Part shown: positions 8,508 through 16,179 of the stretch, piece by piece
Layout: every line of letters begins with the position of its first letter
Numbering within the stretch: position 1 is the first letter of the stretch
Origin: JAVBPB01 sp031549965
GTDB lineage: Bacteria; Bacillota; Clostridia; Lachnospirales; Lachnospiraceae
Length of the DNA stretch: 37,157 nucleotides
Direction of reading: 5' to 3'
NCBI GenBank assembly: GCA_031549965.1
Contig: JAVBPB010000143.1
Span: forward strand, 1 to 37,157
Translations under genes and position numbers: made by a program
The notes under the pieces: model-generated
What the model saw: the letters and a program-made list of their open reading frames with translations, nothing else
What the model was told of the DNA's origin: nothing
The model's database searches: none

Positions 8508-9593
8508 TTGAAAAGAATAAATATTACTCATTCATCCATGCCTAATATGGAAGAATATATCGAAGAAATAAAAGAGCTATGGGATAGTCATTGGCTTACT
8601 AATATGGGTGTGAAACATAATCAATTGGAGCTTATGCTTAAAGACTATTTAGATACACCTTATATTTCTTTATTTGCCAATGGCCATCTGGCATTGGAAA
8701 TGCTTCTTGAAGCCATGAATTTGCAAGGTGAAGTTATTACCACACCCTTTACATTTGTTTCTACTACACATGCGATTGTACGAAAGGGGCTAAAGCCTGT
8801 ATTCTGTGATATTAATGAAAATGATTACACCATTGATGTCAATAAGTTGGAAGCTTGTATTACCGGCAGGACTTCTGCAATTTTGCCGGTACATGTATAC
8901 GGAAATATCTGTGATTGCGAAATAATTGAAAACATTGCCAAACAGTATGGCATTAAAGTAATATATGATGCGGCTCATGCATTTGGTGTTAAAAAAAATG
9001 GAATAACTTCAGCGAATTTTGGTGACGCTACAATGTTTAGTTTTCATGCCACAAAAGTATTTCACTCAATTGAAGGCGGTGCAGTAGCAAGCAAAGATAA
9101 GAAATTAAATAAAAAACTTTCCTTACTTAAGAATTTTGGCATTACCGGATTGGAAACCATAGAAGATATAGGCGGAAATGCTAAAATGAATGAATTACAA
9201 GCAGCAATGGGCATTTGCAACCTGCGTAATGTTGATGCAGAAATAAATAAGAGAAAGATTATTTCTGACAGATACAATGAACGATTGTCAGGGGTAAAGG
9301 GCATTAAACTTTGCAAAGAGCAGTCTGGGGTGGAGTCCAATTATTCTTATTTTCCTTGTTTGTTTAATGGATATAAATATACAAGGGATGAAGTGTATGA
9401 GCTTCTTATTGAACAAAATATATATGCACGCAAGTATTTTTATCCTTTAACCAATAGCCTTTCATGCTATAATTTTGATGATTCAAAAACACCTGTAGCA
9501 AAGATTGTATCAAATTCTATTCTTACTCTGCCTTTATATTCAAATTTATCTTTGGAAGATGTGGATAGAATTTGTAATATCATACTTATATAA
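8508..9593 (+). CDS. DegT/DnrJ/EryC1/StrS family aminotransferase
   Basis: A PLP-dependent sugar aminotransferase that would put an amino group on a nucleotide-linked keto-sugar. Conserved features are SSMPNMEEYIEEIKELW, the SHWLTNMG substrate loop, FANGHLALEMLL, TPFTFVSTTHAI and DAAHAFG with the PLP-ring Asp. FSFHATKVFHSIEGG holds the Schiff-base lysine, and GGNAKMNELQAAMG follows. The length (about 361) is typical. Start choice: GGAG (8494-8497) is only one base before the ATG at 8499, but 10 bases before the in-frame TTG at 8508, so TTG is more likely. It sits between a glycosyltransferase and a flippase, which suggests it makes an amino-deoxy sugar for the same glycan. The keto-sugar-forming dehydratase is not in the window. 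Confidence 0.93.
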   Translation: MKRINITHSSMPNMEEYIEEIKELWDSHWLTNMGVKHNQLELMLKDYLDTPYISLFANGHLALEMLLEAMNLQGEVITTPFTFVSTTHAIVRKGLKPVFCDINENDYTIDVNKLEACITGRTSAILPVHVYGNICDCEIIENIAKQYGIKVIYDAAHAFGVKKNGITSANFGDATMFSFHATKVFHSIEGGAVASKDKKLNKKLSLLKNFGITGLETIEDIGGNAKMNELQAAMGICNLRNVDAEINKRKIISDRYNERLSGVKGIKLCKEQSGVESNYSYFPCLFNGYKYTRDEVYELLIEQNIYARKYFYPLTNSLSCYNFDDSKTPVAKIVSNSILTLPLYSNLSLEDVDRICNIILI

Positions 9594-9615
9594 CAGGTGA
9601 TGAAAGGAAACGGTT

Positions 9616-11052
9616 ATGACTATAAGAGAAAAGGTGTTTAGCAGTTTTCTATGGCGTTTCATGGAACGGTGCACAGCTCAAGGAGTAAATTTTGTGGTGT
9701 CCATTATTCTGGCAAGAATGCTTATGCCAATGGATTATGGAACTATAGCCTTGGTTACAATCTTTATAACAATTCTTCAGGTTTTTATTGACAGTGGTTT
9801 GGGAAATGCATTAATACAGAAAAAAAATGCTGATAATTTGGATTTTTCAACCGTGTTTTGTTTTAATATTATTATCTGTCTTATGTTGTATGGCATAATG
9901 TTTTTTACAGCTCCATTTATATCAGATTTTTTTAATACAGAATTAACATCAGTTATCCGGGTATTAAGTTTAATACTAATAATATCCGGAGTTAAAAATA
10001 TTCAGCAAGCATATGTATCAAGAAATATGCTTTTTAAGCGTTTTTTCTTCTCTTCTTTGGGGGGAGCAATATCCTCAGCAATTGTTGGTATAATATTGGT
10101 GGTTAAGGGATATGGCATTTGGGCATTAGTTTTTCAGCAGTTAATCAACGCAACTGTGGATACTTGTATTTTATGGTGTACTATTAATTGGCGTCCCAAA
10201 CTGGCATTTTCAATAAAGCGTTTAAAGAAGCTTTTTTCATTTGGATGGAAATTACTACTTTCCAGCTTGCTTGATATAGTATATAATAATTTGAGGCAAC
10301 TCTTTATTGGAAAGTTATATACATCAGAAAATTTAGCTTTTTTTAACAGAGGAAAGCAATTTCCTGAATATATTATTTCAAATATAAATGCATCCATTGA
10401 CAGCACTTTATTTCCTGCTATTTCTTCTGTTCAAGATAATGCTGTACAGGTAAAAGCTATGACAAGACGAGCAATACAGATAAGTAGCTATATTATTTGG
10501 CCTGCTATGATTGGATTAAGTATTTGTGCAGAACCATTTGTAAAGCTTCTTTTAACCGATAAATGGCTTCCTTGTGTACCATATTTGAGAATATTTTGCT
10601 TTATTTATGCGTTTTGGCCAATGCATACAGCAAATTTAAATGCAATCAAAGCAGTGGGCAGAAGTGATATAATTTTAAAATTAGAAATATTTAAAAAGGT
10701 AGTTTATACAATATTATTGATTATTTCCCTTAATTTTGGTGTTTTAGCAATTGCATTTTCTCAGGCAATCTCAGCTCCGCTTGGTGCTTTTATTAATGCA
10801 TATCCAAATAAAAAGAATATTAATTATTCCTATTGGGAACAGTTGGCAGATATACTACCATCATTAGGCTTGTCTATTGTAATGGGTTTAATTATATATC
10901 CAATATCCCTGATGAATATTTCTCCTTTATACATGATCTTTATTCAAATTATAGCAGGGGTTTTTGTGTACTGGATGGGATCTAAATTATTCCATTTTGA
11001 CAGTTATCATTATATTATAAACATACTGAAAAAAATGTTAAAAAGGAAATAA
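9616..11052 (+). CDS. Polysaccharide flippase, MOP superfamily (Wzx-like)
   Basis: A 478-residue multi-pass membrane protein with about 12-14 hydrophobic helices. Its opening (SSFLWRFMERCTAQGVNFVV, then ILARMLMPMDYGTIALV) is characteristic of lipopolysaccharide biosynthesis flippases of the polysaccharide transporter branch. It would move an undecaprenyl-diphosphate-linked oligosaccharide across the cytoplasmic membrane. GAAAGG precedes the ATG. It sits 22 bases after the aminotransferase. No Wzy-type polymerase or initiating phosphoglycosyl transferase is visible nearby, so it may export a short repeat unit, or its partners are elsewhere. Confidence 0.92.
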   Translation: MTIREKVFSSFLWRFMERCTAQGVNFVVSIILARMLMPMDYGTIALVTIFITILQVFIDSGLGNALIQKKNADNLDFSTVFCFNIIICLMLYGIMFFTAPFISDFFNTELTSVIRVLSLILIISGVKNIQQAYVSRNMLFKRFFFSSLGGAISSAIVGIILVVKGYGIWALVFQQLINATVDTCILWCTINWRPKLAFSIKRLKKLFSFGWKLLLSSLLDIVYNNLRQLFIGKLYTSENLAFFNRGKQFPEYIISNINASIDSTLFPAISSVQDNAVQVKAMTRRAIQISSYIIWPAMIGLSICAEPFVKLLLTDKWLPCVPYLRIFCFIYAFWPMHTANLNAIKAVGRSDIILKLEIFKKVVYTILLIISLNFGVLAIAFSQAISAPLGAFINAYPNKKNINYSYWEQLADILPSLGLSIVMGLIIYPISLMNISPLYMIFIQIIAGVFVYWMGSKLFHFDSYHYIINILKKMLKRK

Positions 11053-11069
11053 GTAAGGAGGTATTTTCT

Positions 11070-12272
11070 GTGGAAAATTATCAGGATATTTTTTTAACTA
11101 TACATGAAGAAAAAAAGGAATATTTTAAGAGATGGTACCATGAGGTTCCATTTGTTATATCAAAAGAAAGAAATGAAGAATTTCAAAGATTTGGGAATAT
11201 AATGTATCGCTGTATTATGAAATTTGTTGAATGCTATAAGGAATATAGTAATATTCTTCCATTGTCTGAAAAAACTATGCAGGTTATAAAGCTTTGTGAG
11301 AAAAAAGAGTATATACCAAGAACTTTTAGACCAGATATTTTACTATGTGAAGATAATACATGGAAAGCCTGCGAAATTACATCAAGATTTTGTTTTAGTG
11401 GGTATTTATCTTCTTGGTTTACCGCATACGAAGGCGGTTTAATGGCAGAAAAAAGTGGAATTACGGATGTACAAGATTATTTTACTTCTATGTTTGAATA
11501 CTTAGTTAAAATAGCTAGAGATGTTAAAAGGATTGTAGTTCTAAAAAGTGCTGACAAGCAGGAGGCCCTAAATCTATATCGCCCATTTTTTGAAGCACTT
11601 GGAAAAGAGGTGATTATAGTACCTTTTGGAGACATTTTGAACAATATACATTTATTAAAGGGCAACCTTATAATTAATGAACTAAATCAGATTGATTTAC
11701 TTTCCCTTGATATGGAAGTGATTGAAAAGATTTTAGAAAGTAATTATATACAAGACTTCAGGTCTGCACTGTTTCCTCATGATAAACGTTTTTTTGCAGT
11801 ATTACAGGAAGACCGGTTTACTAAGACTGTTTTAACAGACGAAGAAACAGAATTTTTACGTAATCATTTGGTAAAAACCTATTGTTATAACCAAGACTTG
11901 GATATATGGAAAGATGCAAAAAAAAATAAGGATAGATATATTTTAAAACATGCAAATCTTGGTAAAAGTGAAAAAGTTTTTGCAGGATGCACTATAACTC
12001 AGAATAAATGGATAGAGATTTTTAACAGTGAATCTTTGGAGAATATGATTTTACAGCCTTTTCAAAAGCAAAGGGTATTTAAAACATATTGGGAAGGAAA
12101 AGAATATTTAGAATATGCAGTTGGAACATTGCTCTTAATAGATGATAAATATTATGGACCAGGATTAATTCGAGGGTCTAGTTTTCCAGTTACTAATCAG
12201 GGTGATGATAGAAAATTTATTCCTATTGTAACAAATGAGATGGAAAAATTAGAAGATTATTTTTTATTATAA
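11070..12272 (+). CDS. Circularly permuted ATP-grasp-like protein
   Basis: A 400-residue soluble protein resembling circularly permuted ATP-grasp ligases related to glutathionylspermidine synthase. Marks are RPDILLCEDNTWKACEITSRF (Asp/Glu sites near residues 90-110) and a Rossmann-like pre-ATP-grasp segment (about 150-190, KRIVVLKSADKQEAL... then EVIIVPFGDI). ILKHANLGKSEKVFAG (about 291-306) looks like the ATP-lysine and flexible loop, and YGPGLIRGSSFP lies near the end. Such enzymes join a carboxylate to an amine using ATP. In this cluster that suggests attaching an amino acid or similar group to an amino sugar or lipid-linked glycan, which is inference. AAGGAGG precedes the GTG start, 17 bases after the flippase. 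No close family name is recognised. Confidence 0.65.
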   Translation: MENYQDIFLTIHEEKKEYFKRWYHEVPFVISKERNEEFQRFGNIMYRCIMKFVECYKEYSNILPLSEKTMQVIKLCEKKEYIPRTFRPDILLCEDNTWKACEITSRFCFSGYLSSWFTAYEGGLMAEKSGITDVQDYFTSMFEYLVKIARDVKRIVVLKSADKQEALNLYRPFFEALGKEVIIVPFGDILNNIHLLKGNLIINELNQIDLLSLDMEVIEKILESNYIQDFRSALFPHDKRFFAVLQEDRFTKTVLTDEETEFLRNHLVKTYCYNQDLDIWKDAKKNKDRYILKHANLGKSEKVFAGCTITQNKWIEIFNSESLENMILQPFQKQRVFKTYWEGKEYLEYAVGTLLLIDDKYYGPGLIRGSSFPVTNQGDDRKFIPIVTNEMEKLEDYFLL

Positions 12273-12320
12273 TATAATTACAAATTATGAAGAATAATTT
12301 AATAAATAAGGAGACAAAAA

Positions 12321-13529
12321 ATGAACAATAAACTAAATTTTAACAACTTGAATGCTAAACCTACAGATGTGTACAACCTTTCGGGATTTACCCCTAATAT
12401 TGTGGACAAAGAATATTTAACTGAATTAGGAGTTAAAGTAGAACCTTCACAAGAAACTCTTGCCGGATTAATTAGAGGCTCTGAATTATTTAAACAAAGG
12501 ATTTCTACACAAACTCTTATTCCCATACCTAAATTAGAATTTCAGGAGATTGATATCAATAGTGAACTTGAAATCCATAATTACACAAATCGTTGTCCTG
12601 CACTTACTTATGAAGTAAATCCAGTTAAAGGATGTAATGTAGGCTGTCTGTATTGTTTAGTTACAGATGGTGTACATGAACAGCAGCTTATTACATATAC
12701 AAACTACCATCTTTTGATTAGACGCCATTTAGAAGAGAAACATAATGAAGAACATTACTATTATTTTTCTCCAAAAACAGAAGCTTTTCAAGAACCATCA
12801 TTAGAAACAGGTGTGGCACATAAAATTCTTAAAGAATTTGTTTACCATTTTAAAAAGCATCCGGACTCTAAAATAAGATTATTTATAGCAAGTAAAGCTG
12901 GCATCAAACAGCTAAACTATGCATATGAGGGCGAAACCATACTTGATTTATTTATAGAGCTAAAAGATAAAATGCAATTCAATACCAGTGTTTCAATAAT
13001 GCCTACAGATTTTAGAGCAATACTTGAGCCATACGCTGCATCACTTGATGAACGTCTGGCAGCAGTGAAGCTTTGTCAGGAAAATGGCATTTTATCCGAT
13101 TCAGCACTTATTCAGCCAATTGTTGCACCTTACCTTACAGATGAACATATAAAAGAATTCTTTGACCTTTTACATGCCAATGGTATAATTAACTATAAAC
13201 CTGAATTTCTAACTGCATGTATGGAAAACCTTTCAATGATTGGACAGTTACTTGGTTATTATGATAAATCACTGGAAAAGGAATTATATGAATATTATAT
13301 ATCACCATCAAATGCAGATCATAAAAAGCAACGTGGCCGTACAGCACCAAATAGGGATTTGTCAATACATTACATTAAGAAGATGATGGATTATACAAAT
13401 ACTCTTGACATGAGTGTAAGTATTTGCTACTGGGTTCGTCATCAATTAAATATAGCAGAAGAATTTATTCCGATAATCAACAGAAATGGTTACCAATGTC
13501 TTGGTTATCAATCAAGATTATTTGAATAA
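12321..13529 (+). CDS. Radical SAM enzyme
   Basis: A 402-residue protein with the radical SAM cluster motif GCNVGCLYC. Cys105, Cys109 and Cys112 form the CxxxCxxC that binds the [4Fe-4S] cluster used to cleave S-adenosylmethionine. The surroundings (CPALTYEVNPVKGC..., later YFSPKTEAFQEP and IRLFIASKAGI) recall the spore photoproduct lyase-like branch of radical SAM proteins. There is no obvious C-terminal SPASM or other cysteine-rich auxiliary domain. It follows the ATP-grasp gene with a GGAG site, in the same cluster. The substrate is unknown; a radical modification of a sugar or of the ligase product is plausible. It should need anaerobic conditions. Confidence 0.88.
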   Translation: MNNKLNFNNLNAKPTDVYNLSGFTPNIVDKEYLTELGVKVEPSQETLAGLIRGSELFKQRISTQTLIPIPKLEFQEIDINSELEIHNYTNRCPALTYEVNPVKGCNVGCLYCLVTDGVHEQQLITYTNYHLLIRRHLEEKHNEEHYYYFSPKTEAFQEPSLETGVAHKILKEFVYHFKKHPDSKIRLFIASKAGIKQLNYAYEGETILDLFIELKDKMQFNTSVSIMPTDFRAILEPYAASLDERLAAVKLCQENGILSDSALIQPIVAPYLTDEHIKEFFDLLHANGIINYKPEFLTACMENLSMIGQLLGYYDKSLEKELYEYYISPSNADHKKQRGRTAPNRDLSIHYIKKMMDYTNTLDMSVSICYWVRHQLNIAEEFIPIINRNGYQCLGYQSRLFE

Positions 13530-13552
13530 AAACACTTTTTTAGGTGAGCTGC

Positions 13553-13588
13553 AATCAGACCATCATTTGAAATGATGGTTTGCTGATT
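13553..13588 (+). terminator. Two-tier hairpin between radical SAM and wbqC-like genes
   Basis: The inner inverted repeat (13559-13568 with 13570-13579; realistically a 7-bp stem with a 7-nt loop) is stacked on an outer 6-bp stem (13553-13558 with 13583-13588), separated by a 3-nt bulge. No long T run follows, so it may be an attenuator or 3'-end stabiliser rather than a full terminator. Confidence 0.5.
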
Positions 13589-13634
13589 TATATAGAGTTA
13601 AATTAAGAATTATTGAGTGAAAGAAGCATTTATA

Positions 13635-14342
13635 ATGAATAAAATAGCAGTTATGCAACCGTATTTTTACCCATATTTAGGATATTTTGCTTTAATTAAG
13701 CATACAGATAGATTTATCTTTTTTGATACACCACAATATATAAGAAGAGGATGGATTAATCGAAACCGTATTTTACACCCAAAAGATGGTACAATATATA
13801 TTAATGTGCCAATTAATAAAGCACCTGTAAATACGCCCATTAATGAGATTTATATTAAAAATTCAGAATTCTGGCAGGAGAGAATATATGGACAGCTTAG
13901 CTACTATAGAAAAGCACCAAATTACAGTATTGTAATTGGAATAATAAAAGAAATATTTAATTATAAGTATGAGTTATTATCAGAACTTAATATAGCTATC
14001 ATAAAACAAGTTTGCCAGTATTTAGACATAAAATGTCAATTTGATACACTCTCTGAAATGAATCTTTCCATTCCAAAGGTAAATGAACCGGATGATTGGG
14101 CATTAAATATCACAAAAGCACTTGGTATGAACATTTATGTTAACCCTCCAGGAGGAATTTCCATTTATAGCAGAGAAAAATATAATAGAGAAAATATAGA
14201 TTTAAGATTTCTTTCACTGAATCTAAAGCCGTATAAACAAAATCGGGAGATTTTCACACCCGGATTATCAATAATTGATGCAATGATGTTTTTAAGTAAA
14301 GAGGAAATATATAATCTTTTGGATGATGTTATCTATTTTTAA
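13635..14342 (+). CDS. WbqC-like family protein
   Basis: A 235-residue member of the WbqC-like family (PF08889). The start IAVMQPYFYPYLGYFALI, then FDTPQYIRRGWINRNRI and INVPINKAP, is diagnostic. The family is common in O-antigen, capsule and other surface glycan loci, usually near DegT aminotransferases, but its biochemical activity is not established. ATG at 13635 is chosen because GAAAGAAG lies 8 bases upstream and the family starts directly at this point. A GTG at 13617 would add six residues and include that ribosome site. Last gene of the cluster, followed by a strong terminator. Confidence 0.9.
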   Translation: MNKIAVMQPYFYPYLGYFALIKHTDRFIFFDTPQYIRRGWINRNRILHPKDGTIYINVPINKAPVNTPINEIYIKNSEFWQERIYGQLSYYRKAPNYSIVIGIIKEIFNYKYELLSELNIAIIKQVCQYLDIKCQFDTLSEMNLSIPKVNEPDDWALNITKALGMNIYVNPPGGISIYSREKYNRENIDLRFLSLNLKPYKQNREIFTPGLSIIDAMMFLSKEEIYNLLDDVIYF

Positions 14343-14391
14343 TATATATTATTTAAACAATCTGACAGCCAAACAAGACAATTACAATATG

Positions 14392-14447
14392 AAACTTCAG
14401 AAAAGTTTTATAATCACAATGATTATATTTCTTTTTCTGAAGTTTTT
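14392..14447 (+). terminator. Two-tier terminator of the glycan cluster
   Basis: An outer stem of about 13 bp (14392-14404 with 14433-14445, ending in T5) encloses an inner perfect 7-bp stem with a 3-nt loop (14410-14416 with 14420-14426). Confidence 0.8.
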
Positions 14448-14448
14448 A

Positions 14449-14475
14449 TGATATAATGTACCTTGAAAACAAGGT
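14449..14475 (+). promoter_or_regulatory. Extended -10 promoter and 5' hairpin before uppP
   Basis: TGATATAAT (14449-14457) is an extended -10. It begins right after the U-tract of the preceding terminator. It is followed at 14460-14475 by a perfect 6-bp stem with an AAAA loop at the expected transcript 5' end. No good -35 is visible. Confidence 0.5.
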
Positions 14476-14586
14476 GAAAGGATGTAAAAAATGAGAATTA
14501 TAGTATTTCAATTTTGACTTCTATATATACAGGCATAAAAATATTGATAAATACTATTAAAAAATAAATTAAGGAGGACAAAAATA

Positions 14587-15417
14587 ATGGATTTTATAGA
14601 AATTTTAAAAGTAATTTTTCTTGGTATTGTAGAGGGGGTTACAGAATGGCTTCCAATCAGTAGTACCGGACACATGCTACTAGTGGATGAATTTATCAAA
14701 ATAAATATGAGTGATGAATTTAAGGAAATGTTTTTTGTTGTAATACAGCTTGGGGCAATTCTTGCAGTTGTTTTATTATTTTGGAACAAAATGTTTCCAT
14801 TTCAATTCAGCGACAAATCTCTGCCTGTAATTAAAAAAGATATCTTTTCACTATGGTTTAAAGTAGTTGTAGCCTGTATTCCAGGGGCTGTAGTAACAAT
14901 ATTGTTTGATGATTTTATAGAAGCACATCTGCATACTCCGGTTATTATTGCTGCAACTCTTATTTTTTATGGTATAGCATTTATAGTTATAGAAGGCTGG
15001 AATAAAAAAAGAGTGCCATCCATTAAGAAATTATCAAATATTACTTATCAAACAGCACTAATCATTGGTCTATTTCAGGTATTATCCATTATTCCCGGAA
15101 CATCCCGTTCTGGAGCAACTATAATTGGTGCATTACTAATAGGAGTGTCAAGAGTAGCAGCGGCTGAATTTACATTTTTCCTTGCAGTACCGGTAATGTT
15201 TGGATTAAGTGCAATTAAAATACTTAAGTTTGGTTTAGCCTTTTCAAGTACAGAATTACTTACTTTAATACTTGGAATGATAACTGCATTTATGGTATCT
15301 GTTATTGTAATTAAGTTTTTAATGAGTTATATTAAAAAACATGATTTCAAAGTATTTGGCTGGTATCGTATTGTACTTGGTATTTTAGTATTATTACTAT
15401 TTACTTTTGTTATATAG
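14587..15417 (+). CDS. uppP: Undecaprenyl-diphosphatase
   Basis: An integral membrane phosphatase of the UppP/BacA family. It converts undecaprenyl diphosphate to the monophosphate so the lipid carrier can be reused for peptidoglycan and other surface glycans, and its overproduction is known to give bacitracin resistance. The family signatures are present: EGVTEWLPISSTGHM (about 16-30) with the catalytic Glu, and IPGTSRSGATI (about 167-177) with the Ser/Arg pair. It has 276 residues and about eight membrane helices, the usual size. AAGGAGG precedes the ATG. It has its own promoter, but its position after the glycan cluster fits shared use of the carrier. Confidence 0.96.
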   Translation: MDFIEILKVIFLGIVEGVTEWLPISSTGHMLLVDEFIKINMSDEFKEMFFVVIQLGAILAVVLLFWNKMFPFQFSDKSLPVIKKDIFSLWFKVVVACIPGAVVTILFDDFIEAHLHTPVIIAATLIFYGIAFIVIEGWNKKRVPSIKKLSNITYQTALIIGLFQVLSIIPGTSRSGATIIGALLIGVSRVAAAEFTFFLAVPVMFGLSAIKILKFGLAFSSTELLTLILGMITAFMVSVIVIKFLMSYIKKHDFKVFGWYRIVLGILVLLLFTFVI

Positions 15418-15442
15418 GTACCATCTTAGAAAGGGTAATTTA

Positions 15443-15784
15443 ATGAATGTACAGATTTTTGGAACAAAAAAGTGCTTTGATACAAAAAAAGCAGAAAGGT
15501 ACTTTAAAGAAAGAAACATAAAATACCAATTTATTGATCTGAAAGAAAAAGGTATGAGTAAGGGTGAATATAACAGTGTAAAACAAGCCGTAGGAAGTCG
15601 TGAGCTCCTTATTAATAACGAATGTAAGAATAAGGAGATAGTTGCATTGATTAAACATATTGTAGAAGAAGATAAAGATGAAAAAATATTGGAAAATCAG
15701 ATAGTATTAAAAACTCCAATTGTAAGAAATAGTAAGTTCGCAACAGTTGGTTATCATCCTGATATTTGGAAACAGTGGAATTAA
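15443..15784 (+). CDS. ArsC/Spx-family thioredoxin-fold protein
   Basis: A 113-residue ArsC-like protein. It has the thioredoxin-fold start VQIFGTKKCFDTKKAERYF with a single Cys11 followed by three residues and a Lys (CxxxK-like), then KYQFIDLKEKG and a C-terminal YHPDIWKQW. True Spx proteins carry CxxC and act on RNA polymerase; arsenate reductases need extra Cys or glutaredoxin. With one Cys this is nearer to the YffB/ArsC-like group of uncertain role. I chose the ATG at 15443 because AGAAAGGG sits just upstream; an earlier frame start at 15407 overlaps uppP. It probably shares the uppP transcript. Confidence 0.85.
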   Translation: MNVQIFGTKKCFDTKKAERYFKERNIKYQFIDLKEKGMSKGEYNSVKQAVGSRELLINNECKNKEIVALIKHIVEEDKDEKILENQIVLKTPIVRNSKFATVGYHPDIWKQWN

Positions 15785-15820
15785 TATAAGTGTTATATTC
15801 AACAAAATCTAAAATGCAAA

Positions 15821-15852
15821 AAATGAGCTGCCCTCTATATGGCAGCTCATTT
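15821..15852. terminator. Bidirectional terminator
   Basis: A perfect 12-bp stem (15821-15832 with 15841-15852) with an 8-nt loop lies between the ArsC-like gene and the stop of the small - strand gene. The ends are AAA and TTT, serving both directions. Confidence 0.85.
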
Positions 15853-15853
15853 C

Positions 15854-16009
15854 TTATAAATCGTCAGCATCCTGTTCAGGTTTTTCGTCCTTATCTCCTG
15901 TACCAGTATAACTACCTAATACATCTGACTTTATCCCATGATGTTCTCTTGTTGTAAAAATGTTTTCAATATCTTTAGTTTGGTTATCACTTTTTTTACC
16001 CTTATTCAT
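15854..16009 (-). CDS. Small 51-residue conserved-type protein (VLGSYTGTG motif)
   Basis: A 51-residue reading frame on the - strand fills the gap between two + strand genes. It starts at ATG (16007-16009) behind a strong GAGGTGA ribosome site with good spacing and stops just before a bidirectional terminator. The protein is hydrophilic, with a Lys-rich start, IENIFTTREHHG in the middle, then SDVLGSYTGTGDK and an acidic end, PEQDADDL. I recall short clostridial proteins with the same VLGSYTG...QDADDL ending but no known function. The ribosome site, terminator placement and non-random end motif make it a convincing gene despite its size. Confidence 0.75.
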   Translation of the reverse strand: MNKGKKSDNQTKDIENIFTTREHHGIKSDVLGSYTGTGDKDEKPEQDADDL

Positions 16010-16179
16010 ATTTATCACCTCAATAATAGTATAGCCATGAATATAAAAAATATTAATGTTAAAATATTCTTTTAAATTTTCTGTTTATAGTGTATAATGA
16101 AATTAAATGTTAAACCAAGCAACAGTTATAACACTATTCATTAGATAATTTAATATTTAAATTATAAGGAGAATATTAT

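Noticed and set aside
14491..14517. Eight-codon open frame with a GAAAGGA site ahead of uppP
   Set aside because: It is too short to judge. There are no regulatory codon runs or alternative hairpins that would make it a leader peptide.
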